Part shown: piece by piece, positions 44,119 through 56,701 of the stretch
How the letters are laid out: each line of letters begins with the position of its first letter
Numbering within the stretch: position 1 is the stretch's first letter
Assembly: GCA_025330725.1 (NCBI GenBank)
Contig: JAIWND010000016.1
Span: 1-64,000 of the forward strand
Direction: 5' to 3'
Source of the DNA: Chlamydoabsidia padenii
Lineage: Eukaryota > Mucoromycota > Mucoromycetes > Mucorales > Cunninghamellaceae
DNA: 64,000 nt
Translations under genes and position numbers: made by a program
Notes under the pieces: generated by a model
The model's database searches: none
Told to the model about the DNA's origin: nothing
The model's input: only the letters and a program-made list of their open reading frames with translations

Positions 44119-46081
44119 ATGGAAATATCTACCAAGAAACATTTCAAACACCTCTGTTTTAACAAGTATAATGTAAAAAAATACAAACATGTTGTTGAAA
44201 GATATGTTTTCGGTTGGTGATGAATATTGAATTGACAGGTATTGTTGGATAATGGTTACTTTAGTTGTGTGGTTGCTGGTAGTGGTACTCTCGGGATTCC
44301 TTATGCTCTCAGTCAGTCTGGTTGGATAGGAATGCTTTTTCTGCTGATAAGTGCATGTATATCACATTACACTGGATGCTTGATCATACGATGTCTCTAC
44401 CTTGGCCAGTAAGACCTAAACCAACAAAAAAGGAAATGGGCTTGCGGGGTTGTCGAGATTTAAAAATTCATGCATATTGCTTTTTTATCTTTTAAGGCCG
44501 AAACGGTTGGATGGTTTTCCAGAAATAGGGCATGCGACTTTTGGTAGACCTGGTCAGGTTGTAGGATTTATCTTTTCGCAACTATTGCTTTTCGCCACTC
44601 CAATCGTTTACTTTATCTTGGCAAGTGGTAATATAGCTGATCTGCTGGCAAGTGTGGGTGTCAATCTGGATTTTAAAGTTTGCGCATGGATCGTATCCGT
44701 CACTGTTGGTGTTCCTTTTGTTATGGTCAGAAATATGAAGGACGCTTCTTTCATGAGGTAAGCAACAAACTTTTTTCTCTCTCTCTCTCTCTCTTATGCG
44801 TTGGGTATTCTTATTCGAAATATGATAGTCTGGTAGCCACACTGGCATCTATTTGTCTGATCCTAATCATCAGTGTCGTTTCAACCTCCGACTACGATGA
44901 TGTCAATCGTCATGTTCACCATGATATTGCAATTCCTCGACAGTTTCCCATGGCATTTAGTACGTTTAGCTTTTCGTACTGTGGCAATGTCATTTTCCCT
45001 CAACTGGAAGGTTGTATGAGACAGCCTCGCCATTGGTCCAAAGTGATGCTGGTCGCCACCATTGTCATTACATTGATGTATGTCATTATTGGTTTTGTGT
45101 GTTACATGGTTTATGGCAATACTGTTTTGAACCCCGTATTTTTAAGCATCCCACATGGTAATTCCTCGGTAAACCGTCCTCAACTCTGAAGATTTACATA
45201 GGGAGAGGAAAAAAAAAATTAGGGACGAGAATTTGACTCCACGTTTTTCTTTCTTAGGTTATGCAAGAAATATTGCCATGATTGTAGCCACCATCCATGT
45301 TTTACTGGCATCCCCTCTTTATCTATATGTGTTTACTATTCGCATCGAATCTTGGCTTGGTCTTCCCACAAATAACGCGGCACTCGAAACCCCGGATCGA
45401 CTTGGTCAGTTGCATGAATCTGTAAATCTTCATCATCCAATGACAGACAAGCAAAATTATTTTTCACCTCCGATCTTCCATGCCCCGCATAAATCCAATG
45501 CAAGTCCTCCAGTTATCAGCTCTAGTGATGGAACCACTGATAGTGATAATACTGATCAAGTGACAGAAATCGATGTTTATGGTGACAATGATGATCGCAT
45601 AACAAGTAGCAGTAACATTACTATGATCATCACCCATCCGAAAGAGAAAGGGTTCATTGATGCTATCCCCGACAATCAAAGCCTTTCGAGAAGAACCACG
45701 GCTAACCATTATATTGTAATAAGAAGCGTTCGATTTCTAGAATGGTTGTGTAATCATTCTGTATTGGCCCGAGTTTTGCTTCGCAGCCTTGAGATTGCTA
45801 CTTGTGCCCTTATCGCCATGCTTGTACCTTACTTTTCCGATGTCATGAATTTGATCGGGACCGTGGCTGCTGAATCATTAACATTCGTTTTACCGTGTGT
45901 ATTCTTCATCAAACTTACTTGGCAAAAACATTCCATAGACAAAAAGGAGCGTCAAACATTCTCTGTTGTGCTAGAAAGTGTTGTTTGTGCATCGATCGCT
46001 TTGTTTGGTGTGTTCTGTATCTGTTTTGGGATCGTGGATGCTATTGCTGCATTAACTCGAGATCTATCAAAACAAAATTAA
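44119..46081 (+). CDS. AAAP-family amino-acid transporter (Avt-like)
   Basis: About 545 aa, 11 or so membrane segments, probably a vacuolar or plasma-membrane amino-acid/H+ carrier. Exons: 44119-44172, 44239-44408, 44497-44757, 44829-45157 and 45258-46081. The first transmembrane segment carries the family block CVVAGSGTLGIPYALSQSGW. Later blocks include SFSYCGNVIFPQLEGCMRQP, the usual F-x-F-x-[GC]-x-x-x-x-P block of the family, and YARNIAMIVATIHVLLASPL. A 90-residue hydrophilic insertion (about residues 310-410, Asp/Ser-rich) interrupts the C-terminal half. The N-terminus is the weak point. The 18-residue first exon (MEISTKKHFKHLCFNKYN) keeps phase and lies just downstream of a variant promoter element. 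An alternative ATG at 43933 needs a poor GTTTTA donor to reach the same frame. Confidence 0.82.
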
Positions 46082-46860
46082 CAATAAAACACATAAACAA
46101 GGGTCCAAGATGATATATATATATATATATTATATGTATCAATTAGTTTTATTATGAATCAAGTTTTAAAAGGTCAAATAACTTCTAATAAACTACTGTA
46201 GACGATGTACAGGGAATGGTGCAGCCTAGGGTGTCCGTTTCGTGTCGTGTGTCAATTCTAGGAGTGGTCTAAAGTAATGTTCCTACCAAGTAGATCAACT
46301 ATTAGTAAGTAAAAAAAAGTTGTATCAGATTAGTAACGTTGGGTCCTGTGTGATAAGGTCTTACTTGAGTTGGGTGGGTGGGTCTAGGTTGATTCGTATT
46401 CCTAGTTCACCGCCGGAGAAAATCCATTATATAGCCATACAGTAACATATCTACTACAAAAAAAAGAGTTGAAGCAGTTTATTTCTATTTTTACCAACAG
46501 ATTGAAGCAAAAGATGAGTGTCACAATTTCGTATATCAAAAGATGGGAAAAGAAGAGAGAGATAAGTGATCTGAATTTTTTTTTCTTTCTTTTAAGGCTC
46601 GAATTTTCGAATTCCGCTAAAAACAAAAACGAACCCCGATTGTGTGCGCTTTGTTTTTTTTTCCCTCCTTTTCAGCTCTTTTGATCATTCTCATTTTATC
46701 TTTTTTGATAAAGTTGCTTCCAAAGCTGGATTATCATGCAAAGAGAACCGAACAAGAAAAACTTTACATTATAAGTATCTACTCCTCCTCATATATTCAT
46801 TTTACATTGTATAATTGTTGTCAAACTAACACGTTTCTTCTTTTGCTGGGTTTTTACAAG
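46082..46860. other. intergenic, AAAP 3' end / TAF2 upstream and first exon
   Basis: TA-repeat near 46113-46132 and 3' flank of the transporter. A TTYGAA form of the promoter element is at 46606-46616. The probable first TAF2 exon ends at 46774 (ahead of GTATCT), but no ATG lies in the needed frame. Confidence 0.45.
46606..46616 (-). promoter_or_regulatory. CGG-N2-TTCGAA element (one-base variant)
   Basis: CGGAATTCGAA on the minus strand, about 245 bp before the first secure TAF2 exon. TTCGAA and TTTGAA are both forms of the TTYGAA core. Confidence 0.5.
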
Positions 46861-49800
46861 TCATGAACGGTTCGTACTTGATGTTGATCCCTGTAGGCGT
46901 TTTATAGAGGTAACGAATCCAAACTAACAATGACACAAAATAACAACCTATCATATACTAATGCATACTTGGAATTTACTTTTATTTAAACCGAAGGGCT
47001 CTGCGGAACTGACAATACAACCTCTTGCTCAATTATCCAATATACGAATTAATTCACGGCATTGTTGTAAGACTAATATACTGACTCTAATCACGAGAAA
47101 AAACTTGGTACTAATAGTTTTCAACCTATAGACATTACGAAAACCTATGTTAATGGTATCTCCGTGGACTTTGACTTGTCTGATCCTGTCTCCGAACTCA
47201 CTCTTGGCAACAATACAACAATCGCACATCATCAAGTATACAAAAGCAAATACTTGGCAGCGTTACGTGATGCGGATGACGGTGAATTATCTATCAGCAT
47301 ACCCGATCATTGCATGAAACAGGTATTTTAATAGAGGGAATCAACCAACTTTATAGATACTTACTGACGTCTCTTTTTACCTTTACTTTTAGATGACTGA
47401 ATCTGAAGCTCAACTTATCAGCAACCAAATCTTTTTGCAAAGCCATGCAGGTAAATAGCATTTGGAAAAACCATCTCAGCTAGCAGGGTATATATAAAGC
47501 AAAGGTACTTAATCTCTCTTTTTAACTGTTTTCGAAGATCTCAACGACGACCATAACGATAAAACGGCAAGCTCAAACGAACCCAATATACCATCCTATG
47601 CGCCAATTGTAATACGAATCGACTTTAAACTGGAGGATCCAAGAGCCGGTATAGTTTTTGTTGAACCGGACGAAGAAATCGCACCTTATGTAAGTGAATT
47701 GAACAAAATAGGGATCACGAACAAAAGTACTAAATGGATATTTATGAATTACATTCATAGCGGGCACATCATCTTTATACTGTCAACCAACCCTTACCTG
47801 GTGCGACACGGGCATGGCTTCCTTGTATCGATCGTATTGCGGAACGGTGTACTTGGGATATGGAATTCGTAGTGCCACGAAGAATGGGTGGTACTGTTAT
47901 GGACATGGATACTGATTCAACATTTGATGAAGATGCTACTGTTGTTGTCTGTAGTGGCGAAGTGGTGGAACAGGTAAAAGAACAAGAAAAACAGTGGGGA
48001 AAATAATAAATGAATGTACAAACTAATCATCTTTTTCATGTAGGTCATTCATCCAAAAGATCACTCCAAGAAAATTGTCCACTATAATCTCTCTGTCCCG
48101 ACTGCTGCTCCCTTTATTGGATTTGCTATTGGTCCTTTTGAAATGATAAAATTGTCACCTTCTCAACTACAAGAAGAGGTCCTCAATGCTGCTGAATTGG
48201 ATGAAAGTCAACAACAAAGTCTAATGGCCGAAATTAATATGATGTCAAATATCTATGCTTTTGCTTTACCTGGATTCCGTGACGAACTGAATATTAGTTG
48301 TACCTTCTTGATGCATGTAAGTATATAAAAGAAAAATCGACCACGAGTCATAAGACGCTTACTAATCTTGTTATCATTATCATTAGGCGATGCATTTTTA
48401 TGCTCAGGAATATGGCTCATATCCCTTCTCCGACTTTAAACTGGTCTTCATTGATGATGCTTGGTGCGACACTGCTTCAAGTGCATCTCTTGCCATCTGC
48501 AGGTAAGCCCAAACAATGTTTAATGGATGGAGGTATCATGGACGACTTAATAAATTGTTTATTTATTTAGCTCACGACTCTTACACGATGCAAGCATTAT
48601 CGATCAAACATATCATACTCGGCACGCATTAAGTCTAGCCCTTGCAAGGCAATGGTTTGGTGTGCACATTATACAGAAAACGTGGATGGACACTTGGTTG
48701 ATTGCTGGACTTGCCAACTTGATGGGGTCTCTATTCATAAAACGACATTTGGGTAACAATGAATATCGATTACGATTGAAGAAGGTAAGATAATACAGAT
48801 AATGATGTAGGTAAAGCATTGATCATTGAACAATGTTTTGTATTTTGTAGGACATGGAACTATGCTGCTCTTTGGATGTCAATAGGGCGCCTTTATACAA
48901 CCCTGCTCTACCATCGCCATTAGACCCAGATGATTTAAGCTTCTTGGAACTCAAGGCTCCTTTGGTGTTGTATATCCTGGACCGACGTATGTGCAAAGCT
49001 GGCTCCACTCTTGGTCTCTCTCGTGTTATACCCAAGATCCTCGTCTCTGCGATGAGTGGTGAACTGGCTCAAAATGCAATCAGCACTCACTACTTTATGC
49101 GACTATGCCGAAAAGTTAGTGGATTCGATACCAAGACCTTTGCCGACCAATGGATTTACAAAAGTGGTTGCCCCAAATTCAATTTTGCCTTCAACTTTAA
49201 TCGCAAGAAAATGGTGGTGGAATTCTTTATGAAGCAAGAAAATACAAACTCATTTATCTCCAGCACACAGGATGGCGAACGTGTACCTTTGACAGACGGC
49301 GGAATTGTCAACTATCAAGAGTTTATGACTCCTTTGTTTACTGGTAGTCTTACAGTACGGATTCATGAAGCCGATGGGACACCTTACGAACATATCTTGG
49401 ATATCCATTCAGCAGAACAAAAGTACGAAGTCCAATTCAACACGAAATATAAGCGGATTCGACGAAACACCAAACGATTCAGGGCGAAACAAGCAGCAGC
49501 GGCAGCGGCAGTGGCAGAAGAAGAGCAAGAAAACGAAGAAGGTGCGGAACCAGGAACAACAACTATGCTGGGTATTATTCCTAGTTTGGGATTGGGTATG
49601 CCTGTATTTGAAGATCCTGTCAAGAAACAAGAATGGCAGATCTACGAATGGGGACAAGGTGGCGAAGATACCAGTGGGGCAGCAAGTGCTATGTTTGATT
49701 GGATTCGACTCGATGCTGAATTTGAATGGCTTACAAGTATTGAATTCCAACAACCTGATTATATGTGGGCTGCTCAACTTACCAAGGACAGAGATGTGGT

Positions 49801-50439
49801 TGCTCAACATGATGTAAGTCACCGAAAAGGGGGTGGAGTATATGCATATGTCAATGAAACTGATCCTCAACCTTTTTATTTATTTTATTTATGATCTCTA
49901 GGCTGTCACTGCCTTACAACATATGCCATCACCACAAACTTCCACCAGTTTACTTCGGGCTCTTCTTGATCAAAAATGTTTTTATAAGATTCGAATGGAA
50001 TGTGCATATGCATTGGCTTCGGTAAGAAGAAATAAACTTGCTAATGGATGAATCGCTGTTGATAATTATACTAAACTCACTCTCTCTCTTTCTCTCTTTG
50101 TTTTCTTTTAATAGTGTGCAAGTCCGGCAGTGGATTGGATTGGGCTTCTTCAACTAGGCAAGATGTTCCGAAAACGCTACTGCTTCCCTATCAGCTCTCC
50201 AGACGATGGCGACGATGGTATACCTTTGGCCCTGGCCATTCCTAAACCCAACAACTTTAGCAACATCCCAGACTACTTTATACAAAAGGCGGTGGTGATC
50301 GCATTCTCTCAGATTCGTGATAACCGAGGACTGGCTCCGGAAAAAGTACGCAAACTCTTATTGGATCTCCTGAAATACAATGACAACATCGGAAATGAAG
50401 TAAGTCTATAAATATATAATAATGAAATGCATGATTTAA

Positions 50440-50488
<49 letters not shown>

Positions 50489-53400
50489 ATTGATAGTTCT
50501 CGGATTGCTATTATATTGCTACTATGATATCTGCTCTTGGTGATTCTTTGATACCGTCTCCTAATGCTCAAGATGCGCTTACTGTTGACACTACTGAAGG
50601 GAAAGAATTGATCAGCGCTGCTCTATCTGAAATCGAGCGCTTCCGTACCTTGGATTATGTCATTCCTACTTATCACAACATTGTCACAGTATCATGCTTA
50701 AAGGTAAAACAGTAAAATCAAAATACTCAGGAATCTAACTTTATATTGTGGAAACGTTTAGACTATTACAAAGCTGATGATGAATAGTTTGATGGATATC
50801 AACCTGGCTACCTTTATGCCTTACACAAGGTAAAAATGAAGAAAAGAATAATGATTATATGATAGAATACGATGAATCTTTATTGATCTTTACTTTTTGG
50901 TTTTTAGATATGGAAACTACCTTGAAGTCCGACTCACTGCCTTTGATAGTCTCTTTGTCTTGGCTGGTCTTCTTAACAGCGAATTGACCAATTACTTCTT
51001 GACCGTGATCAAGGAGGATCCATGCGCTTATGTCTCTCACTATGTCTCTCGTGCAATGCTGACTTGGCTTGGCTTGGCTCTCAGGGACAAGACTGATACT
51101 ATCCAAACAAAAGCTTTTGAAGAATTCGCTGAAGAAGAAGGCAAGGTGGTCATCGAAGACGAAAAACGAAGATTACAGAAAACGGTACAACAAGAATTCC
51201 AGGCCAGCGTGGAATCCTTACGCAAACGGTTTGGGAACAATACTGAATTACAAGATAATCTATGGGACCTCCTCAAGTAAGTCACCGTAACAAAAAAAAA
51301 AAAAAAAAAAGAGAGACCTTGTAATAAGGGAACTAATCTCTCACTCCTTTTTTTTCATTAGCTCTCGGGAAAATGTCACTATTGATCACTCTATCCGGAA
51401 ATACCTCTTGCAGTTTTGTGAATACATGTACAAGCCTATTGATGTTGGATTAAAGGTGACCATCCGTGTGCCCGCGTTACAGGTAATACTAGATTTACTT
51501 TTTGAAATTTTTTTATGCATGACTCAACTTGATAATTTATCTCTTCTACAGCCTCAAGAAGCTTCAGAAGACATATCTGAGCCAGCAACACCTACTCAAC
51601 CTATTTTACGGATCAACAAACCAAAGCAACCCATAAAAGATAAGAAGGATACTGAAGGTAAGTTTATAATGCTATATATCTAAGCTTATTTTTACTGTGG
51701 CTAACATGCTTACACTTCATTTTATTAGGGAAATCAATCAAAATACTATCCTCTATTCGATCATTTGTATCCGACAACAGTGAAGGGGCACCTGAACAAG
51801 CTGGTACTTCATCTACCATATCACCTCCAGCCTCGCCAATATCACAACCAATCAGTAGTCATTCGGAAACAAAGCTCACTACAACTGTCAAGCCTCCAAA
51901 ACCACCAAAGGTCAGCATCAAGAAATCATCCAAAATGCCATCCTCAGAATCGAAAAAAATTAGGCGGATATACAACAAACTACAAAAACATCGTGCTGCT
52001 GCTGTATTCCTCCAAGAAGTTGATGAAGAAATGGATGGTGCTCCTGGATATTATGATATTATCAAGAACCCAATGGATCTCGGAAAAATCAAGAAAAAGG
52101 TGGATGAAAAGGTGTATACTTCCTTCTCTCAATTTGAAGCCGATGTCCGCCTGATGCTCAGCAACTGCTATATCTTCAATCTACCTGGATCTCTTGCTTA
52201 CGACCAAGGACAAATACTGGAAAATGTGCTGGAAAAGGAGCTTGCCAAGGGACGAGAAGCTGATGAAAACCAAAACATGACTATTGTGGAAAGCCGTGAA
52301 CCGTCACCAATAGGAAATACAACCACGGTTCTCCCAACAAAACCAGTGGACACCTCACACTTTGATGCTTCACCTATTGCACAATCTGTGGAGACTTCAC
52401 AATTAACTTCACCATCACGACCATCACAATCACTAACTCCATCTCAACCTCTACAACAATCACTGCCAATACATCCACCACAAAAACTACATCGATCGGA
52501 ACCTCCACCATCTTCTCAAACCACACAGACACAACCGACAGCAACACAATTACAACCTAAACATTCTGTACAGTCATTCTCACAGCCTCCACCATCACCA
52601 CAGCGTCTACAAACTTCCAAGTCTCAAGCATCTACATTGGTACAGTCTCCCAAACACCAGCGACCACATGGATCAGAGCCTCCACCAACCACAGTACGTC
52701 CTCAACCACCTCCTACTGTAAACCAAGAACCAACTGTCCATCATCGACCAGCACCAACATCGATGCCACCAACATCAGCTCCTACCTCTGTCCCTCGCAC
52801 TCGGACCATCAAGGATATATGCACCTCTATCCTCACCAAGACAATGGAATCTCGCCATGCCTTTGAATTCTTGCGACCTGTGGACCCCATCAGCCAAGGC
52901 ATACCTCAATATATGGAAATTATCAAGCGACCAATGGACCTGGGAACAGTCAAGACCAAATTGGCAAATGATCAGTACATGTCGGTACAACAATTTGATG
53001 ATGATATCCGGTTAATGCTCTCCAACTGCTACAAATTCAACCCACCAAACACTTATGTCTACAACGAAGCAAAGCAGCTGGAACAAGTATACAACAAGGA
53101 ATATGACGCCAACTTTGGTACTAATCGACTCACTCAATCATCCAGTGCAACAAAATATCCTACAATAAGTCCTCAAGTCACTCTACAGAGTGGTCATCCA
53201 GTTGCACAGGCACCCACCACCTCTCTTGCCACAGTACAATCTATGAACCATTCGTCGTCAAATCCACAGAAACCAAATCAACCAACTCCTCCGGCTATGA
53301 CACCCATCAAGAAGGAAAAGCAAAGGAAATCATCACTCAAGACTGTCTCCTCTCTGCCTGTGTCTGCTTCGCCTGGTGGTTCCTCTGTCAACTCTGCAAC

Positions 53401-53645
53401 AACTTCAAAGCCCAGTGCTATCCAACCTCTGATGGACTCTACAAACAAGGAAAAATGTCGTCGCATACTATCTCAATTGTGGAATCGACCTGAATCACTT
53501 GCTTTCCATTATCCGGTAAGCTGCTTACAAAAATGAAAAATTAAAAAGGCTAAAGGTAATGGATGGCTAATCTATTCTATTTACTATCTATAGCTGGATG
53601 TTGTTGCTCTCAACATCCCTAGTTACTTGGACATTATAAAGGTAA

Positions 53646-53679
<34 letters not shown>

Positions 53680-55333
53680 AAAGGGAAAGACCGAGACCTA
53701 ACATCTTTATATCTTGTAGCGACCCATGGACCTTACGACAGTGCGTGAAAACTTGGAAAATGGTACCATCAAGACGGTTTGGGATTTTGAACGGGACATT
53801 CGACAAATCTTTTGGAACTGCTTCCGCTTCAATGACTCGATGTCCGCCATTAGCCAACAAGGTCAAGCTCTCTTATCCTTCTTCAATCGACTTTGGTATA
53901 ACGACTTTGCTGAACCCGACTGTCTTAGTGGTGATGACGAACGTGCTGCCAAGAATCTTATGGCTGCCTTGATGAAACAAGAATATGCGGCGCTGTTTAC
54001 CGAACCTGTGGATACCTACGCGATACCAGAGTACAAGGAACGTATCAAATCACCAATGGATCTTCGAACAATGTCTGAAAAGCTGGCTTCTGGGCGATAT
54101 ACGTCTTTAAAACAGGTGGATGCGGATCTTCGCCTTATGTTTGACAACTGCTTCAAATTTAACAGCCCCAGGACTATTGCTTATGATCAAGGAAAACGGC
54201 TGGAAAGGTACTATCTCAGCAACGGCGGAAAGGAAGTGAGATCACGTATCAAGGAACAGCAAAGGCAAACCACCCCTTCCACAAGCGATACTACACACAA
54301 AAGCTCACCGACAATGGCATCGACATCCAAGCCTGCGTCGAAACCGGTGTCACCATTTCACTCACGACATAATTTACCATCTCCTGTCAGAACAGCAACA
54401 GCAACAGCTCTACCCGAAAAGCAAGCTTTACCACCAGCCTCATCACCATTTATTCAGAAGCCACGGTCGACAACAACTCCTCCGTTCAAGGCATCTGCGG
54501 TTACACCTCCTGTGCGACCAGCATCAACAGGTACTTCTCCTACTATAGCGGTTTCAACCACACCAGGTACAATACACCCTCCAGTATCAACTCCATCGCC
54601 AAGTACCTCTACACACACAAAACTTTTGCCTGGTCTTCATACGAGGTTGGACGCTCTTCTAGTCAAGCTGAAGAAAAACAAGAATGCAGCTCCTTTTCTG
54701 GTCCCGGTAAGTATACAAAGGTAGTCAATTGGCTACTAAACAGTTATGTTAATCATTCTCCCATCTTCTACTATAGGTGGATCCTATTGCCCTGAACATT
54801 CCTCATTATTCTACAATCGTACCTAACCCAATGGACTTGGGCACCATGTAAGTGATACTTTTTTATAATTGTTTGAAGGTAAAATATAATCCTCAGGGCC
54901 TCCTTTTTTAACTCTTTTTCTTTCTTTCTTTCTTTTTTTTTTTTTTATAGGACGAAAAAACTAAGGTCTGGTGGATACAAGTTTGTTAAGGAATTCGAGG
55001 CCGATTTCCGATTGATTGTGACCAATTGTATCCTATTCAATAGTCCTGACCATGTGATATCTGGCCTGGCGAAATCTCTGGAAACCATATTCAATAAAGA
55101 AATACAGCCTATCAAGGTAAAAGAAGAACAGTTAATGGCGGGAATCAAGACAACTGGATCAGCAAAGACATCGGGAAAGAAATCAAGCTCCTCGACATCT
55201 ACTATTAAACCCGATGTGAAGAGGTACAAGCCGGTGCTGGACAAACTCAAAACAAAGGAGTACTATGGTGCTTTCGCCATTCCTGTGGATCCTGTGGCTC
55301 TTCAAATTCCAACTTACTATGATTATGTCAAGG

Positions 55334-55369
<36 letters not shown>

Positions 55370-55968
55370 TGATCTTGATTATTAAACACAATTACTTTCA
55401 TTCACAGCATCCGATGGACTTCGGTACAATACAAAAGAAATTGGACAAGTATCCTAATGCCGAGACCCTTCTGCATGATATCAAGCAGGTGTTTGTAAAC
55501 TGCTATCTCTTCAATCTGGCGGACGATATTGTGGCTCAATGGGGAAGACTTTTACAACAGGATTTCACCAACCTTTGCAACGAAAAGGGGCTAAAGACAG
55601 TGCACATCGACATGGATAAAGAACGTCAGGTAGCTGAATCTGAAGGAGCCGTCCTACAAGATCTTACGTACTATGACCCATCAACATATGCCAACTTGAA
55701 TTCAGCGACTCCATTTGCCGCCCCAGCAACATACACCGCACCATTACTATCACATCCTTTACCTCAAGCGTCAATGACTATATCGCCATCCAACGACAAT
55801 AAACGGGCATATGAAGATACTTTCTATGGCTATCAGGTAAATCTTTCATTCCCCGCATGTATGGCAATGAACTAACTTTTTTTTTCTTCTTCAATCTAAT
55901 AGCATGGTGATCTCAAGAAACCAAAAATCGAACCTTCCTCTTCCGCCTCTAACGGGAATTATATGTAG
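46861..55968 (+). CDS. TAF2: TFIID subunit TAF2 fused to six bromodomains
   Basis: At least 2,447 residues in 24 secure exons; junctions were checked one by one and keep a single frame to TAG at 55966-55968. The first 1,150 or so residues are TAF2: HERFVLDVDPCRRFIEGSAE at the start, an M1-aminopeptidase-like fold without the HExxH zinc site (LALARQWFGVHIIQKTW where the family has its zinc helix), then the HEAT-like half (SDCYYIATMISALGDS, FRTLDYVIPTYHNIVTVSCL). A Pro/Ser linker leads into six bromodomains at 51950-52240, 52800-53106, 53440-53903, 53937-54230, 54632-55110 and 55223-55590. Each has a PMDL/PMDF motif and an N-C-x-x-[FL]-[FY]-N type end, so all six keep the acetyl-lysine-binding Asn. 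The start codon is unresolved; the chain given begins mid-exon. Confidence 0.92.
50444..50486 (+). repeat. (TG)n microsatellite in a TAF2 intron
   Basis: About 21 TG units between the donor at 50400 and the acceptor at 50496. Confidence 0.95.
53647..53676 (+). repeat. A30 homopolymer in a TAF2 intron
   Basis: About 30 consecutive A on the sense strand in the intron at 53642-53719, unusual because most long runs in introns here are T on the sense strand. Confidence 0.9.
55336..55367 (+). repeat. (TA)n microsatellite in a TAF2 intron
   Basis: About 16 TA units directly after the donor at 55333 in the intron that splits the sixth bromodomain. Confidence 0.9.
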
Positions 55969-56701
55969 TGATAGACAATTTGTAATCACGTAGTATTATC
56001 ATTCCCCTTTATCCTGTTTTACCTTTTTAATAATGTATATACTTGTACAAACAAATAAAAACATCTGATTCATTCGAACCCTTTTAAAAATTATGTAATC
56101 ATTTATAGCATCTGTTTACTTTAAGGGTGGTATGGGGATAAAAGAGTATGAAGGTCCTGGGCTATCGGCGTTTGAATATTATGTCTGCAGGATTTACACA
56201 GCATATGTTTTCGGGTGATCATGTTATTTAAATACCATCTCGTGCCTGATTTTTCAATCAATCATCGATTGTTTGGCAGGATGGCTTGATATGTATCTCT
56301 ACTCATTAGACTTGAATAGGTTTTACCCACAATTGCGCTTTCATGTCATCATTTAATGGTACTTCATACCTACATTTTTATCTTGGCTATTTTTCTACTA
56401 TGCTCCTCCTTAACAAGTGCATATGATTGTTGACCTGAGGTTGCTAGCAGTATGATGCACTATAACTACAACTGCATTGACTCTTCAATGTGGTTCCCAC
56501 ATTTCAATCACCGCCTTTTTAAAGGCCGGACGGAAAAAAACCCTATAATTCTACTCAGATTTATTTTTCTTTTCTTTTCCCTTTCTTCATTCCTTTTACT
56601 TTACATTTACCCTCTCCTTCTTTACGATTTTTATTTTATAATACAAATCTGTTTACTAGTTTACACTTCTTCATATCTTGTTCCTCTTCTTTAAAACTTC
56701 A
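55969..56701. other. intergenic, TAF2 3' end / ASH protein promoter
   Basis: AATAAA near 56056. One exact promoter element (56166-56176), and a related GC-flanked block near 56511-56530 (CCGCCTTTTTAAAGGCCGG) closer to the start. No ORF supported. Confidence 0.5.
56166..56176 (+). promoter_or_regulatory. CGG-N2-TTTGAA element
   Basis: Exact copy (CGGCGTTTGAA) about 525 bp upstream of the ASH protein start. Confidence 0.5.

Larger units (their letters stand above)
51950..55590 (+). other. array of six bromodomains within TAF2
   Basis: Domain-level entry for the C-terminal half of TAF2. The six MDL/MDF blocks read NPMDLGKI, RPMDLGTV, RPMDLTTV, SP MDLRTM (SPMDLRTM), NPMDLGTM and HPMDFGTI. The six C-helix ends read NCYIFN, NCYKFN, NCFRFN, NCFKFN, NCILFN and NCYLFN. 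Pro/Ser/Thr/Gln-rich linkers of differing length separate domains 1-2, 2-3 and 4-5, while 3-4 are nearly contiguous and 5-6 are joined by a short Ser/Lys linker. The domains differ from each other at most positions, so this is an old duplication, not a recent tandem copy. Confidence 0.9.

Noticed and set aside
48000..48800. Active M1 aminopeptidase in the TAF2 body
   Set aside because: The HExxH zinc-binding motif is absent; the equivalent helix reads LALARQWFG, as expected for TAF2.
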